Assembly: GCF_010111755.1 (NCBI RefSeq)
Contig: NC_088953.1
Span: 248,001 to 312,000 of the forward strand
DNA from: Nakaseomyces glabratus
Lineage: Eukaryota > Ascomycota > Saccharomycetes > Saccharomycetales > Saccharomycetaceae
Reading direction: 5' to 3'
DNA: 64,000 bases
The notes under the pieces are model-generated. The model searched no databases. It was not told the DNA's origin and was given only the letters and a program-made list of their open reading frames with translations. This document shows, piece after piece, positions 20,480-29,483 of the stretch; positions within the stretch are counted from its first letter, which is position 1; each line of letters opens with the position of its first letter. The translations under genes were made by a program, and so were the position numbers.

Positions 20480-21424
20480 TCACAATGTAGTTAGTTCCAC
20501 TGATTGCAATTCGTGGATGTTTGGGATGGAGTACGTGGCCATCACGGTTGATTTTGCATTCAAGTTTTCCGAAGTATCTTCATACTTGTTGATATGTTTA
20601 GCCTCATAATCAATAAAGATGCAGTGATTCAACCCAACATTCAAAGCGGTTTGGATGTTGGGGAAACTGTCGTCTATAAACCAAGCTTTTTCGAAGCTTG
20701 AGATTCCACTCTGTAGCTTAGCCATCTCGAAAGATCTTGGGTCTGGCTTACAGATGATGGAGTCCGGTGGAGCAGAGTAATAGCAGTAGGTGATTCCGTC
20801 GAACAAGTCTGCGATTCCGAGGATGCGGATGCATCTAATAGCGTGTGTCTTGTAAGCGTTAGTGAACAGCCACAACTTAGTGACATTCTTGTTCTGTTTC
20901 AAGTTGAGCAGAATCCTCCTCAACTTCAAGTCGGGTCCCTTGATGGCGTCTTGCAATGGCAAAGAGTCGTCCACCATGGCGTTGAACATCAATGGGTCAG
21001 TGTCTGGGAAGTCCTGCATGATACCTCTGATGGACAACCCGTACTCCTGGTAGTATTGTTCCATCAGGGCGTGTGCGTACTCAGGCTCCAAGTCGAGCTC
21101 ATGCACACAGTATCTCTGGATGGACTCCTGCATCATCCTCTGCACACCTGTGTACTTAGAGTACAGAGTGTTGTCAATGTCGAAGAAGACAGTGATACCT
21201 TCTTCTTCCTCAACAGGTACAGGGTTGTTCAAGGTCTTCAAAGAAGTGCTGGAACCCAACAGATCATTGGTGGTGATCACATTGGTCTTTGAGTAAGTGT
21301 AGTTATCAATTTGAAAATTAGGAGATAGCTGAGAACCCTCGTAGTCAAGGGACTCCAAGTGTTCCCTGTTCAACTCGAGTTGTCTCTTGATAGCGTCTCT
21401 GTATACAGTCTTGTAGTTAGTCAT
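20480..21424 (-). CDS. PHM8: Phm8/Sdt1-type HAD nucleotidase
   Basis: A 314-residue HAD-superfamily phosphatase. Phm8 dephosphorylates nucleotide monophosphates and lysophosphatidic acid; its ohnologue Sdt1 is a pyrimidine nucleotidase. HAD motif I is FFDIDNTLYS with the nucleophile Asp82 and Asp84. Motif II is LWLFTNAYKTHA, the motif III lysine lies in IICKPDP, and motif IV is WFIDDSFPNI. A 70-residue N-terminal extension precedes the catalytic domain. Length is closer to Phm8 (321) than Sdt1 (280), and GLN3 and ARB1 flank it as in YER036-YER040, so PHM8 is preferred. I see no CACGTG Pho4 site upstream, so phosphate control is not evident. Confidence 0.9.
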   Translation of the reverse strand: MTNYKTVYRDAIKRQLELNREHLESLDYEGSQLSPNFQIDNYTYSKTNVITTNDLLGSSTSLKTLNNPVPVEEEEGITVFFDIDNTLYSKYTGVQRMMQESIQRYCVHELDLEPEYAHALMEQYYQEYGLSIRGIMQDFPDTDPLMFNAMVDDSLPLQDAIKGPDLKLRRILLNLKQNKNVTKLWLFTNAYKTHAIRCIRILGIADLFDGITYCYYSAPPDSIICKPDPRSFEMAKLQSGISSFEKAWFIDDSFPNIQTALNVGLNHCIFIDYEAKHINKYEDTSENLNAKSTVMATYSIPNIHELQSVELTTL

Positions 21425-22150
21425 TTTTTTTCTGTGTTCTTTCTTATTCAGTATGTACTTGTGTTACATAAACAAAAGTTTCAAGTGTGTTTCACAAGCT
21501 TACTTTATATATCAGTTGTTACAGGAGAGGGGGGGGCTTCTAACATGTGGGCTTATGTGTCATAGATCTGCATAAATGACTCAAATGATAGATATATCCG
21601 ATGGATGGCCAACTTCCCCAAATGGGATTCTCTCCTTTGAAATCCCTCCTTTGGAAACCCTCCTTTGTAAAAACCCTCCTGAGAATCTTTTATTGTGTCT
21701 CTTCCGATATCGTGGAGATTCCAAATTCCCCGTCGGAGATATTTTTTAATTTCTGAACCCCAGCAGCTACAGTTTCTAGAGATTTCACGAAGCTTTTCCC
21801 TGTATGAAAATATATGACGTCATTTTCGGAAAAACTACCCCTCGCTCTATTTTCAACAGACAATCCTGTAGCAGTCCACTCCCTCCCCTTGCTCATCTAC
21901 GCCACCTTCAACTTCCCCCCCCCTCCCCCCGATCCCGGATTATCCCATTATTCCGGATACCAGCACTTCTCTGCTTCTCTGCTTCTCTGCTTCTTCTCCT
22001 CTCCCCCCTCCAATCCAATAGTGCTACCATGACGTACTTTTGTATTGGTGTACGTTATGATCACATGTTTTATATATTAATACGTATGTCATGTGTTTAA
22101 CCGTATACGGTGTTGCTTCTTTCTTTTTTCTTTGCTATTGGGACTGCGAG

Positions 22151-22195
22151 AGCAATGCTGTGCAATGCTGTGCTGTGCTGTGCTGTGCTGTGCTA
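22151..22195. repeat. TGTGC pentanucleotide minisatellite
   Basis: AATGCTGTGC occurs twice as a 10-bp unit and then continues as uninterrupted TGTGC/GCTGT pentamers. It lies about 340-380 bp upstream of the ARB1 start, outside any gene. Confidence 0.85.
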
Positions 22196-22416
22196 GGCCG
22201 TACAATACTGTACAAGTACCAGACAGTAATGGTATCGGTGTTGGTAATGGTGTTGGTGATGGTACTGGTCCTTTGATGTATGGAACTCTCTTTCTTTTTG
22301 TTAAGGATTTCTTTTGTGTTCTTCAAGTACTATATACTTTGCACTCCCCTGCGTATTCTTCTGTGGTATACATGGGTTGAAAAAAAAAAATCTTCAAATT
22401 TTTTTCTTCACAAAAT

Positions 22417-22447
22417 GCGATGAGCTCTTGTCTCTTGAAATTTTTCA
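22417..22447 (+). promoter_or_regulatory. PAC and RRPE elements of ARB1
   Basis: An exact PAC element GCGATGAGCT lies at 22417-22426 and the RRPE-type palindrome TGAAATTTTTCA at 22436-22447, about 85-115 bp ahead of the ARB1 ATG. This pair is the hallmark of ribosome-biogenesis genes, in agreement with the role of Arb1. Confidence 0.85.
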
Positions 22448-22531
22448 CCTATATAATATCAACAGAGCAGGAATTAACTAGATTATGGTCAACTGAGTTG
22501 GAAGAGAAGCCCAACACCAACCAGAAACACA

Positions 22532-24364
22532 ATGCCACCAGTATCTGCATCCAAGGCTAAGAGAGACGCCAAGAAAGCTGAAAGAGAAGCTAAGAAGAAG
22601 TCTGAAGGTAAGACTATCAGAAAGCTAGGTAAGAAGAAGGAGGCCGGTACCGAAGAGGATGCTGCCGAGGCTGCCGCTAGAGAGATCGAGCAATTGAAGT
22701 TGCAAACCGACAAGGACGGTCTGTCCGACCGTGTCACCACCGGTGTGCTGGACTCTCTAGAGACCTCTCGTGATATCAAGATGTCCTCTGTGTCCTTGCT
22801 TTTCCACGGTAAAGTGCTGATCCAGGACTCCAACTTGGAATTGAACTACGGTAGACGTTACGGTCTGCTGGGTGAGAACGGTTGTGGTAAGTCCACTTTC
22901 CTAAAAGCCCTGGCCACCAGAGAATACCCAATCCCAGACCACATCGACGTATACTTGTTGGACGAGCCAGCTGCTCCAACTGAATACTCCGCCCTAGAGT
23001 ACGTTGTCAGAGAAGCCCAAAACGAACTGAAGAGAGTCGAAGATTTGGTCGAGAAGATTATCCTGGAGGATGGTCCTGAATCTGAACTTCTAGACCCACT
23101 GTACGAAAGAATGGACGGTATGGACCCATCCACTTTCGAGTCCAGAGCAGCCGTCATCCTGATCGGTCTGGGTTTCAACTCGCAAACTATCCTAAAGAAG
23201 ACCAAGGACATGTCCGGTGGTTGGAAAATGCGTGTCGCTTTGGCCAAGGCCTTGTTCGTTAAGCCAACTCTGCTATTGTTGGATGACCCAACCGCGCATT
23301 TGGATTTGGAAGCCTGTGTTTGGTTAGAAGAATACTTGAAGAGATTTGATAGAACTTTGGTATTGGTCTCCCACTCCCAAGATTTCTTGAACGGTGTTTG
23401 TACAAACATGATCGACATGAGAATGCAAAAATTGATGCAATATGGTGGTAACTACGACTCTTACATCAAGACCCGTACCGAATTGGAAACCAACCAAATG
23501 AAACAATACAACAAGCAACAAGAAGAAATTGCCCACATCAAGAAATTCATCGCATCTGCTGGTACTTATGCCAACTTGGTCAAGCAAGCTAAATCTAGAC
23601 AAAAGATCCTGGACAAGATGGAAGCTGACGGTTTGATTCAACCTGTGGTTCCAGACAGAGTCTTCTCCTTCAGATTCCCTCCTGTGGAAAGATTGCCACC
23701 TCCAGTCTTGGCCTTCGATGACATTTCTTTCGCCTACGACGGTAACCCAGAAAACAACCTATATGAGCATTTGAACTTCGGTGTTGATATGGACTCCCGT
23801 ACCGCTTTGGTCGGTCCAAATGGTGTCGGTAAATCTACACTATTGAAGATCATGACCGGTGAGCTAATGCCTCAATCCGGTCGTGTTTCCCGTCATACAC
23901 ACGTTAAGTTGGGTGTTTACTCCCAACACTCCCAAGATCAATTGGACTTGACCAAATCCGCTCTGGAATTCGTCCGTGACAAGTACTCTAACATCTCCCA
24001 AGACTTCCAGTACTGGAGAGGTCAACTAGGTCGTTACGGTTTGACCGGTGACGCTCAAAAGGTTCAAATGGGTACTCTATCCGAAGGTCAACGTTCCCGT
24101 GTCGTCTTCGCTTTGCTAGCTCTAGAGAACCCTAACGTCCTACTACTGGACGAACCTACTAACGGTCTAGATATCCCAACCATTGACTCCTTGGCCGATG
24201 CCATCAACGAGTTTAACGGTGGTGTCGTCGTGGTTTCGCACGATTTCAGACTGTTGGACAAGATCGCCAAGGACATTTTTGTTGTTGAAGACAAGACCGC
24301 CACCAGATGGGACGGTTCTATCTTGGATTACAAGAAGAAGCTGGCCAAGAACGTTGTTTTGTAA
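22532..24364 (+). CDS. ARB1: ABC-F ATPase Arb1 (ribosome biogenesis)
   Basis: A 610-residue cytoplasmic ABC-F protein with twin ATPase domains and no membrane segment. Arb1 shuttles with pre-ribosomes and supports 40S and 60S biogenesis and ribosome-associated quality control. The N terminus is lysine- and glutamate-rich. ABC1 has Walker A GENGCGKST (114-122), signature MSGGWKMR (227-234) and LLLLDDPTAHLD (247-258). ABC2 has GPNGVGKST, signature LSEGQRSR and LLLLDEPTNGLD. The usual Walker B glutamate of ABC1 is an aspartate (D252), which is the normal state in Arb1. Codons are strongly biased to the preferred set. The last residues KKLAKNVVL are family-typical. Confidence 0.98.
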   Translation: MPPVSASKAKRDAKKAEREAKKKSEGKTIRKLGKKKEAGTEEDAAEAAAREIEQLKLQTDKDGLSDRVTTGVLDSLETSRDIKMSSVSLLFHGKVLIQDSNLELNYGRRYGLLGENGCGKSTFLKALATREYPIPDHIDVYLLDEPAAPTEYSALEYVVREAQNELKRVEDLVEKIILEDGPESELLDPLYERMDGMDPSTFESRAAVILIGLGFNSQTILKKTKDMSGGWKMRVALAKALFVKPTLLLLDDPTAHLDLEACVWLEEYLKRFDRTLVLVSHSQDFLNGVCTNMIDMRMQKLMQYGGNYDSYIKTRTELETNQMKQYNKQQEEIAHIKKFIASAGTYANLVKQAKSRQKILDKMEADGLIQPVVPDRVFSFRFPPVERLPPPVLAFDDISFAYDGNPENNLYEHLNFGVDMDSRTALVGPNGVGKSTLLKIMTGELMPQSGRVSRHTHVKLGVYSQHSQDQLDLTKSALEFVRDKYSNISQDFQYWRGQLGRYGLTGDAQKVQMGTLSEGQRSRVVFALLALENPNVLLLDEPTNGLDIPTIDSLADAINEFNGGVVVVSHDFRLLDKIAKDIFVVEDKTATRWDGSILDYKKKLAKNVVL

Positions 24365-24631
24365 TGGCTACTTCAATATACAACTCCACCTCTCTTTTCT
24401 TTCAATTTCATTTTTTCCCTATTTCCCCCAAATTTTTTTGTATATTTTTTGAAATATTGTAACACATCATAGCTGCAATATTGAAGAATATATTTTGTAT
24501 ATTTATTTTAGGTTTCTTTCGTTTAATCAAGAAGATATAACAACTAAAAAAAGTTCAAAACTCTTTTCAAAAAAAAAAAATGCTTTCATTAATGTTACAT
24601 ATCGAATATATAATAATGCAATGAGTGTTTC

Positions 24632-24814
24632 TTATATGAGAGTAGGCCTAGGAAGGTCGCTCACATCGGGAGCCACAAAAGTTGGACCTGCATATGCTCT
24701 GGACTTGGCCTTGGACTGTGTCTTGGCCTTAGCCTTGGGTTTGCTCTTGGAACAACGCTTGCTCTCGTTCGATATTTTCTGCGTGCGACTCCTTCTAGCG
24801 TTAGGTGTGGTCAT
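24632..24814 (-). CDS. EDC2: Very short EDC1/EDC2-like decapping enhancer
   Basis: A 60-residue basic protein whose C terminus AYAGPTFVAPDVSDLPRPTL matches the Edc1/Edc2/PNRC-type ending (aromatic-AG-x-x-F-x(4-8)-LP-x-P) that binds Dcp1 and activates Dcp2 decapping. The N-terminal half is Lys/Arg/Ser-rich, as in Edc1/Edc2, which bind RNA. It lies exactly between ARB1 and the YER034W orthologue, the EDC2 (YER035W) position. It is less than half the length of S. cerevisiae Edc2 (145) and keeps only the basic part and the Dcp1-binding tail. The first ATG in the frame is 24812-24814. It would fall below common gene-length cut-offs. Confidence 0.75.
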   Translation of the reverse strand: MTTPNARRSRTQKISNESKRCSKSKPKAKAKTQSKAKSRAYAGPTFVAPDVSDLPRPTLI

Positions 24815-25286
24815 TATATATTGTGCTATTGTGAATATTGCTTTCTTTTGTTTTTATGGTAGTTGTATTTTATTGTATTTTTCTTATTTGGTTTATCTGT
24901 AAACTGCAAATGCTTCGAAGTCGAAATTAAATAAATCTCGCTGTTTATATATTAGAGAGTATTTTAAATAATAACAGTAAATCCCCCATGCATTATTAAG
25001 TATAGGACTGTATTAGGTCCCTTTAATTACAAAAACCCTCATCGGGCCCTCATCGAACCCTCTGAAACCCTCTGAAACCCTCTTTTTTTCTGGAAAGCCC
25101 CAGTTCCCAAAAACCCTAAACAGGCACCCGTAACCCGCACCATATGACAGAAGAAAAGTGGGGGGGGGCAACCCGAAGGAGGGGCTCTCTAGGGTTCTGA
25201 AGGTGGGATGTTAGGGGAGGAGGCTTAAATACGTCACCTTCGAACCACAATGGGTCTACTTCAAGAGGATGGTATTGTATTACTGT
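24815..25286. promoter_or_regulatory. EDC2 promoter / YER034W 3' region with phased CCCTC cluster and Tbf1/STRE-like sites
   Basis: Five CCCTC motifs start at 25036, 25047, 25058, 25068 and 25078, 10-11 bp apart. They are followed by AACCCTAA at 25112-25119 and the reverse-strand form TAGGGTT at 25190-25196, both fitting the Tbf1 consensus ARCCCTA. AGGGG stress-element cores occur near 25179 and 25213. Both flanking genes are on the minus strand, so this is the EDC2 promoter and the 3' flank of the YER034W orthologue. Confidence 0.5.
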
Positions 25287-25775
25287 TTATAGAATAGAGT
25301 CCAGGAAGTACTCATCTCCAGCTAGTTCCTCTGGTACTAACGACGGCTTATTGACACTGACACTGACCGTTTCTTTTGCTTGCGGAGTACCTGGTCTCTC
25401 ACGTTTATGCTCAGCTGGTACGTGTGAATTATCATCATTCTCTACGTTATGTACCACGTTGTTCCGTAGAAGGGCATTAAGCTCATCGGTGCCCATACTC
25501 TGAATCTGTCTGGAAGTGTATTGCTGGTGTTCCGGTCCCGCAGTGTGGGGTTCTGTGGTGGCGCGTACTTTTTTAGTCAGCTCTGTATACTTGGTGATAT
25601 CCTCACCTTGGTCGATCGGGATATCCACATACCGCTCGTGATTGGATGGCAGTACTTTCTCCTCTCGTACTTGCTCCACAGGTTTCCTGTACTTGCGGTC
25701 ACTGGGTGTCTGGTGGGCCCGCTTCAACCGCTGCTTGTCCTGGAACCGCCGTCTGTTCTCACTCTTCTGATCCAT
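25287..25775 (-). CDS. Uncharacterised protein, YER034W orthologue
   Basis: A 162-residue hydrophilic protein at the YER034W position between EDC2 and ZRG8, with matching orientation; S. cerevisiae YER034W is 185 residues and of unknown function. The N terminus is basic (RRRFQDKQRLKRAHQTPSDR). The centre has SRQIQSMGTDELNALLRNNV, which looks like a short amphipathic helix. The C terminus ends in a short acidic-hydrophobic stretch, GDEYFLDSIL, of the kind often used as an interaction tail. No known domain is visible. It is divergent from ZRG8. Assignment is by synteny. Confidence 0.7.
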   Translation of the reverse strand: MDQKSENRRRFQDKQRLKRAHQTPSDRKYRKPVEQVREEKVLPSNHERYVDIPIDQGEDITKYTELTKKVRATTEPHTAGPEHQQYTSRQIQSMGTDELNALLRNNVVHNVENDDNSHVPAEHKRERPGTPQAKETVSVSVNKPSLVPEELAGDEYFLDSIL

Positions 25776-26340
25776 CCTCGGCTATTCTCTTGGCTCCCCC
25801 ATTCATTCAAGAGAATGTGTAGAGACTCGTTTGACACACTCATTACAAACACAACAATTTTACAATCTTCGAAGTCTTTTGGCTGAAAAAAGTACTTAAT
25901 TGTGCAATACGTCATCAAGATTGGTCATCTGTACGAGACTTTCTGTGCCTGCAAGGGACAGTTTTTCATAAAACCCGAAGCCAGCACCCAAACACTAAAA
26001 GCTAAACATCATGAACTCATCTCATTTAGCATATGTGTAGCATTTGTAACTTCATAAAACCACCATAGATTTACTGCCAAAACTATATAGACTAGAGGTC
26101 ATTACTAGACGCTGAGTTGCTGTTGGGTGGACCTTTTTTTTTTTGGTACCTTCTGATTATAGAGGCTTTTGCTCGGACGGATAAGACAAATTTTGAGCAT
26201 AGGAAGTCTATCTCTGCTTTGAACACGCACTAGCCGCTTTATTCTCATTGTTCATAGTGGATCTTTTTTCGATTTTGCATTAGATGTTTTATTTTTCACA
26301 AAAAAGCATACGTTGTCATATATACTGATCTTTGAAATAA
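25776..26340. other. Divergent promoter of YER034W orthologue and ZRG8
   Basis: A 565-bp region with a poly-T run at about 26134-26143 and a TATATACT near 26322 that would suit the ZRG8 promoter. I see no ACCTTNAAGGT Zap1 site, although ZRG8 was named as a zinc-regulated gene. No gene was found. Confidence 0.4.
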
Positions 26341-29313
26341 ATGCGATCATTCATTAAGTCTCATAGGAAGTCTAACTCGCTGGAGAGTGACTCCGATATA
26401 GACTTCAAACAACTAAAACGGAAAAATGCATCCACGTCACAACTCTCGCCGCCTAGATACAACACAGATTACTACGACCCTGTGACATCATCTCCGAAGA
26501 CGCCAACCCATTCACATACCACCAGCGATTCGCTCCCGCAGAAACACTCGCCTGGGTTTGAATCATTGCATAGGCTGTTCAACAATAAGCTCTTCAAGAA
26601 AGCATCTAACTCAAGCTTGAACTCGTACTTAGCTAACACTGATAGTCAGTCCCGTAGATCCTCAAAGGACCAAGACCCTCTAGCTCCATCGTTTCATGTG
26701 TTGAAGACATCGTCAAACCCTGCGTCACAGGACTCAGAACTGCCAGTTATAAAAGGTGTTATAACACACACTTGGGGTAACCACTCGAAACATAACGATC
26801 CTCATGTTATAGTGCTGAATGACCCAAAGACCAGTTTTGAGACGCTACGATCTAGCGATTTAGAACCACCACCCAGGTTAACTAGCAAAACAACAAGAAG
26901 CTCTGTATCTTCTGAGAGATCATGGAGCACCAGAGATCACTCCATGTCACCGCCATTAACTTCAATAAATCAAGACATAGACATACCCGAGGATATGGCG
27001 ACGAGGAGTAAGAACACGCTGATAAACAAGAAGAAGATGGAAAATAGACAAGCAAGAATACATTCTAATGATGACCTGATTGCGATGCGCAAGAATAGCT
27101 CAGACACTCTCCCGCAAACTGCAGAATTTTTTGCGAGTGATAAATTACCTGGAGATAGTACTCCAATTTTAGAGATTCCTGAATCTCCGCCACCAGTAAT
27201 CACTCTTGAAAAGTATAACTCCAGTTTAAGTGACGCTAAAGAACTCTCTAGGAGTAAAAACGTAAGGTCAAACAGAACGTCAGTCGTATCAATGACACAA
27301 TCGGAGGAATCTCGATGGTCTAATCATTTGATGGTAAACTCGAATCATAACCAAAATAAATTAAGAGATAGTGATGATAGTGACTACTCCAACGCTATTG
27401 ATGAAGAAGATGACGATGACGCTGACGATGATGATGAGGCATCGCAATTTTCTTTCGAATACAGCAACTTAAGTGGCCGCACTCCCTCTGTGAAATACTA
27501 TTCGAAACCTGAACCAAAACAAATGGTCTATATTGATGACCTTTATGATGATGAGGACTTTGATGAGGATATGAATTACTATGATGAAAATGAGGTTTCT
27601 GAATTTTTACAAGAAGAGATGGCCAGTAATAAGAATAATATAAATACTGATACATCTGTTCTGAAAGATTTATCGTCTCCTTCGATCAATGATCATTCTA
27701 ATGAGAAACCAATATACAAACCGACTATTCAAATGAGAGTAAACAAGCCCAAGGTTCATCGATATAATGATTTGTTTGCATTATCTGATGAGGACGATCC
27801 GAGCTTTAATGATGATGACGAATTCGATGAGGATGAAGAGGAAGGTGGAGATGACAATGATGAAGAAGATGAGATAGATGAAGAGTACGATCAAAAAGTT
27901 TCCGACGAATGTGGGCAGAGTATTGAACTCCAATCTGATGATATCCATAGCGATTATGGTGTCGAGTACTATAATGATTTTGGAGGAGACTTAAACTTGC
28001 AGAATGATGTCCAGAAACATCACATTAATAAGGAGCAGCAATATATTTCTGATGAAGAATTTGACGATGCTATTACAGATTTTAATATGGCAAAACATAT
28101 TATTGAAGAAGAAGTGGTTTTGGACAAAGCAGAAGCTTTGAGGTATCAAAAGGACGCTGAACCCGTACAATCTAAGACAAGTGAAGATGTAGTAAACTAT
28201 GTGGATGAAGATTCCAACTTACGTATTAATGAAAAGCTAGAAAAAGGAGATGTTACATATCAAAAACCTACACTGTTGACAGAAGTTAAAAACAAGCAAT
28301 TTCAAAAGAAACCAGTTGCATCATTTGCTGATATTTTTAATCTAGAAAGTGACTCGGAAGAAGATATTAATAATGAAGATGGGTTGACAGGGTTATCGGA
28401 CGTGGGTCTAGACGAAGATGATGCTGTCTCTAGCCCGATATTACAAAGCCCCTTCGAGTCCCAATCGTTGGCTGAAGGATTAGTATCACCTGTAATATGC
28501 ACACCTGGGAAACCAAATATAATTAATAAACAAATTATTCCTACCATCAAATGTGAGCCTTCTTCCCCGCAAGAGAAAACAATTGAAAATAATAAGTCTC
28601 ATACAGCCTCAAATTTCAAGGAATACGGACTGAATCACCCGCTTCCTCCTCCTGCAAGATCTCAAGCTTTGAAATTTCATGATTTAAACTCAGAACTAGA
28701 CTCGGAATTACCAGCGCTAATGAGCAACCTTTATTTCATTGATGAAACTGAGGAGGATGCTTATAATGAATTAAATGATGTAACAAGGGATGAGGATGAA
28801 TATCTTGATGAGATTAACACAGTCCCAGAGGATTTTAATTTTTCGGATACAGAAAATGATAACAATGCGGCAAAGAGAATGCTCAGAAGATCGAATAAAG
28901 GCAGTTTCAGATCTACTTACAGTTTTACTGATAAACCTCAAGGTGTAACTACGGAATCTAGTCCTATCAAGAATAAATTGGAGGTTAATAACAAAACTGT
29001 TACTTTCTTTAGCAGCCCAGGATGGTCTAAATCTCCTGGATCTGAGATAGGAATGCAAAGATCTAAGTCACCAGTTAAACCTTCTTCTGGCTACCGTCCT
29101 TTTGGTCAAGGCTCTAAACAATTTCCTATAACACCTTCTCACGAACCAAATTACTCGATCGAAGAGGATCGAATAGCATCTACGGATGAAATTCTAGAAA
29201 GTCGTACTCCACCCACCACGTACATGGCACCTTCACCGGCCTTTATTCCAAATTACTCTTTGAGTCCAATTCAAGAGGCGTCATCATCTGTTACAAATTC
29301 TCCTAAAAGATGA
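26341..29313 (+). CDS. ZRG8: Zrg8-like cytoplasmic/bud-neck protein
   Basis: A 990-residue, largely disordered acidic protein at the ZRG8 (YER033C) position, convergent with FIR1. S. cerevisiae Zrg8 is 1076 residues, localises to bud tip and neck, interacts with Ssd1 and was found as a zinc-regulated gene. The N terminus has SHRKSNSLES, with an H-x-K-x-x-S site (9-14) resembling a Cbk1 kinase target. Several long Asp/Glu runs occur around residues 350-370, 480-520 and elsewhere. Short conserved-looking islands include PVASFADIFNLESDSEED and the C-terminal YSLSPIQEASSSVTNSPKR. No enzymatic domain is visible. The assignment uses synteny, size and the N-terminal motif. Confidence 0.82.
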   Translation: MRSFIKSHRKSNSLESDSDIDFKQLKRKNASTSQLSPPRYNTDYYDPVTSSPKTPTHSHTTSDSLPQKHSPGFESLHRLFNNKLFKKASNSSLNSYLANTDSQSRRSSKDQDPLAPSFHVLKTSSNPASQDSELPVIKGVITHTWGNHSKHNDPHVIVLNDPKTSFETLRSSDLEPPPRLTSKTTRSSVSSERSWSTRDHSMSPPLTSINQDIDIPEDMATRSKNTLINKKKMENRQARIHSNDDLIAMRKNSSDTLPQTAEFFASDKLPGDSTPILEIPESPPPVITLEKYNSSLSDAKELSRSKNVRSNRTSVVSMTQSEESRWSNHLMVNSNHNQNKLRDSDDSDYSNAIDEEDDDDADDDDEASQFSFEYSNLSGRTPSVKYYSKPEPKQMVYIDDLYDDEDFDEDMNYYDENEVSEFLQEEMASNKNNINTDTSVLKDLSSPSINDHSNEKPIYKPTIQMRVNKPKVHRYNDLFALSDEDDPSFNDDDEFDEDEEEGGDDNDEEDEIDEEYDQKVSDECGQSIELQSDDIHSDYGVEYYNDFGGDLNLQNDVQKHHINKEQQYISDEEFDDAITDFNMAKHIIEEEVVLDKAEALRYQKDAEPVQSKTSEDVVNYVDEDSNLRINEKLEKGDVTYQKPTLLTEVKNKQFQKKPVASFADIFNLESDSEEDINNEDGLTGLSDVGLDEDDAVSSPILQSPFESQSLAEGLVSPVICTPGKPNIINKQIIPTIKCEPSSPQEKTIENNKSHTASNFKEYGLNHPLPPPARSQALKFHDLNSELDSELPALMSNLYFIDETEEDAYNELNDVTRDEDEYLDEINTVPEDFNFSDTENDNNAAKRMLRRSNKGSFRSTYSFTDKPQGVTTESSPIKNKLEVNNKTVTFFSSPGWSKSPGSEIGMQRSKSPVKPSSGYRPFGQGSKQFPITPSHEPNYSIEEDRIASTDEILESRTPPTTYMAPSPAFIPNYSLSPIQEASSSVTNSPKR

Positions 29314-29483
29314 TTATTAGTAACAATCTTATCAATGGTTTATAGATCGTGTACTATATTTTATATAAATACACACATTAGCATTTTTAAATGAATATTC
29401 ATTAATCACAACTATCTAATACTTCAGATTATATAACAAGGAAGCAAAGTACAGCTAATAAAAATCAAAAGACCTATTGGCAT

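Larger units (their letters stand above)
21425..22531. promoter_or_regulatory. Repeat-rich divergent promoter region of PHM8 and ARB1
   Basis: This 1.1-kb region has three CCCTCC repeats at 21644, 21658 and 21674 within a CTCCTTTG-rich block, and a perfect CRE palindrome TGACGTCA at 21815-21822. A polypyrimidine tract at about 21908-22014 has TTCTCTGC repeats. A GCTGT/TGTGC minisatellite lies at 22151-22195, and an imperfect GGTNNTGGT series at about 22230-22272. The PAC and RRPE elements near ARB1 are listed separately. The short overlapping frames in this region are low complexity and not credible genes. Confidence 0.5.

Noticed and set aside
21804..22380. Several 61-98 codon frames upstream of ARB1
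   Set aside because: They are translations of polypyrimidine and TGTGC repeat DNA and overlap each other; no support as genes.
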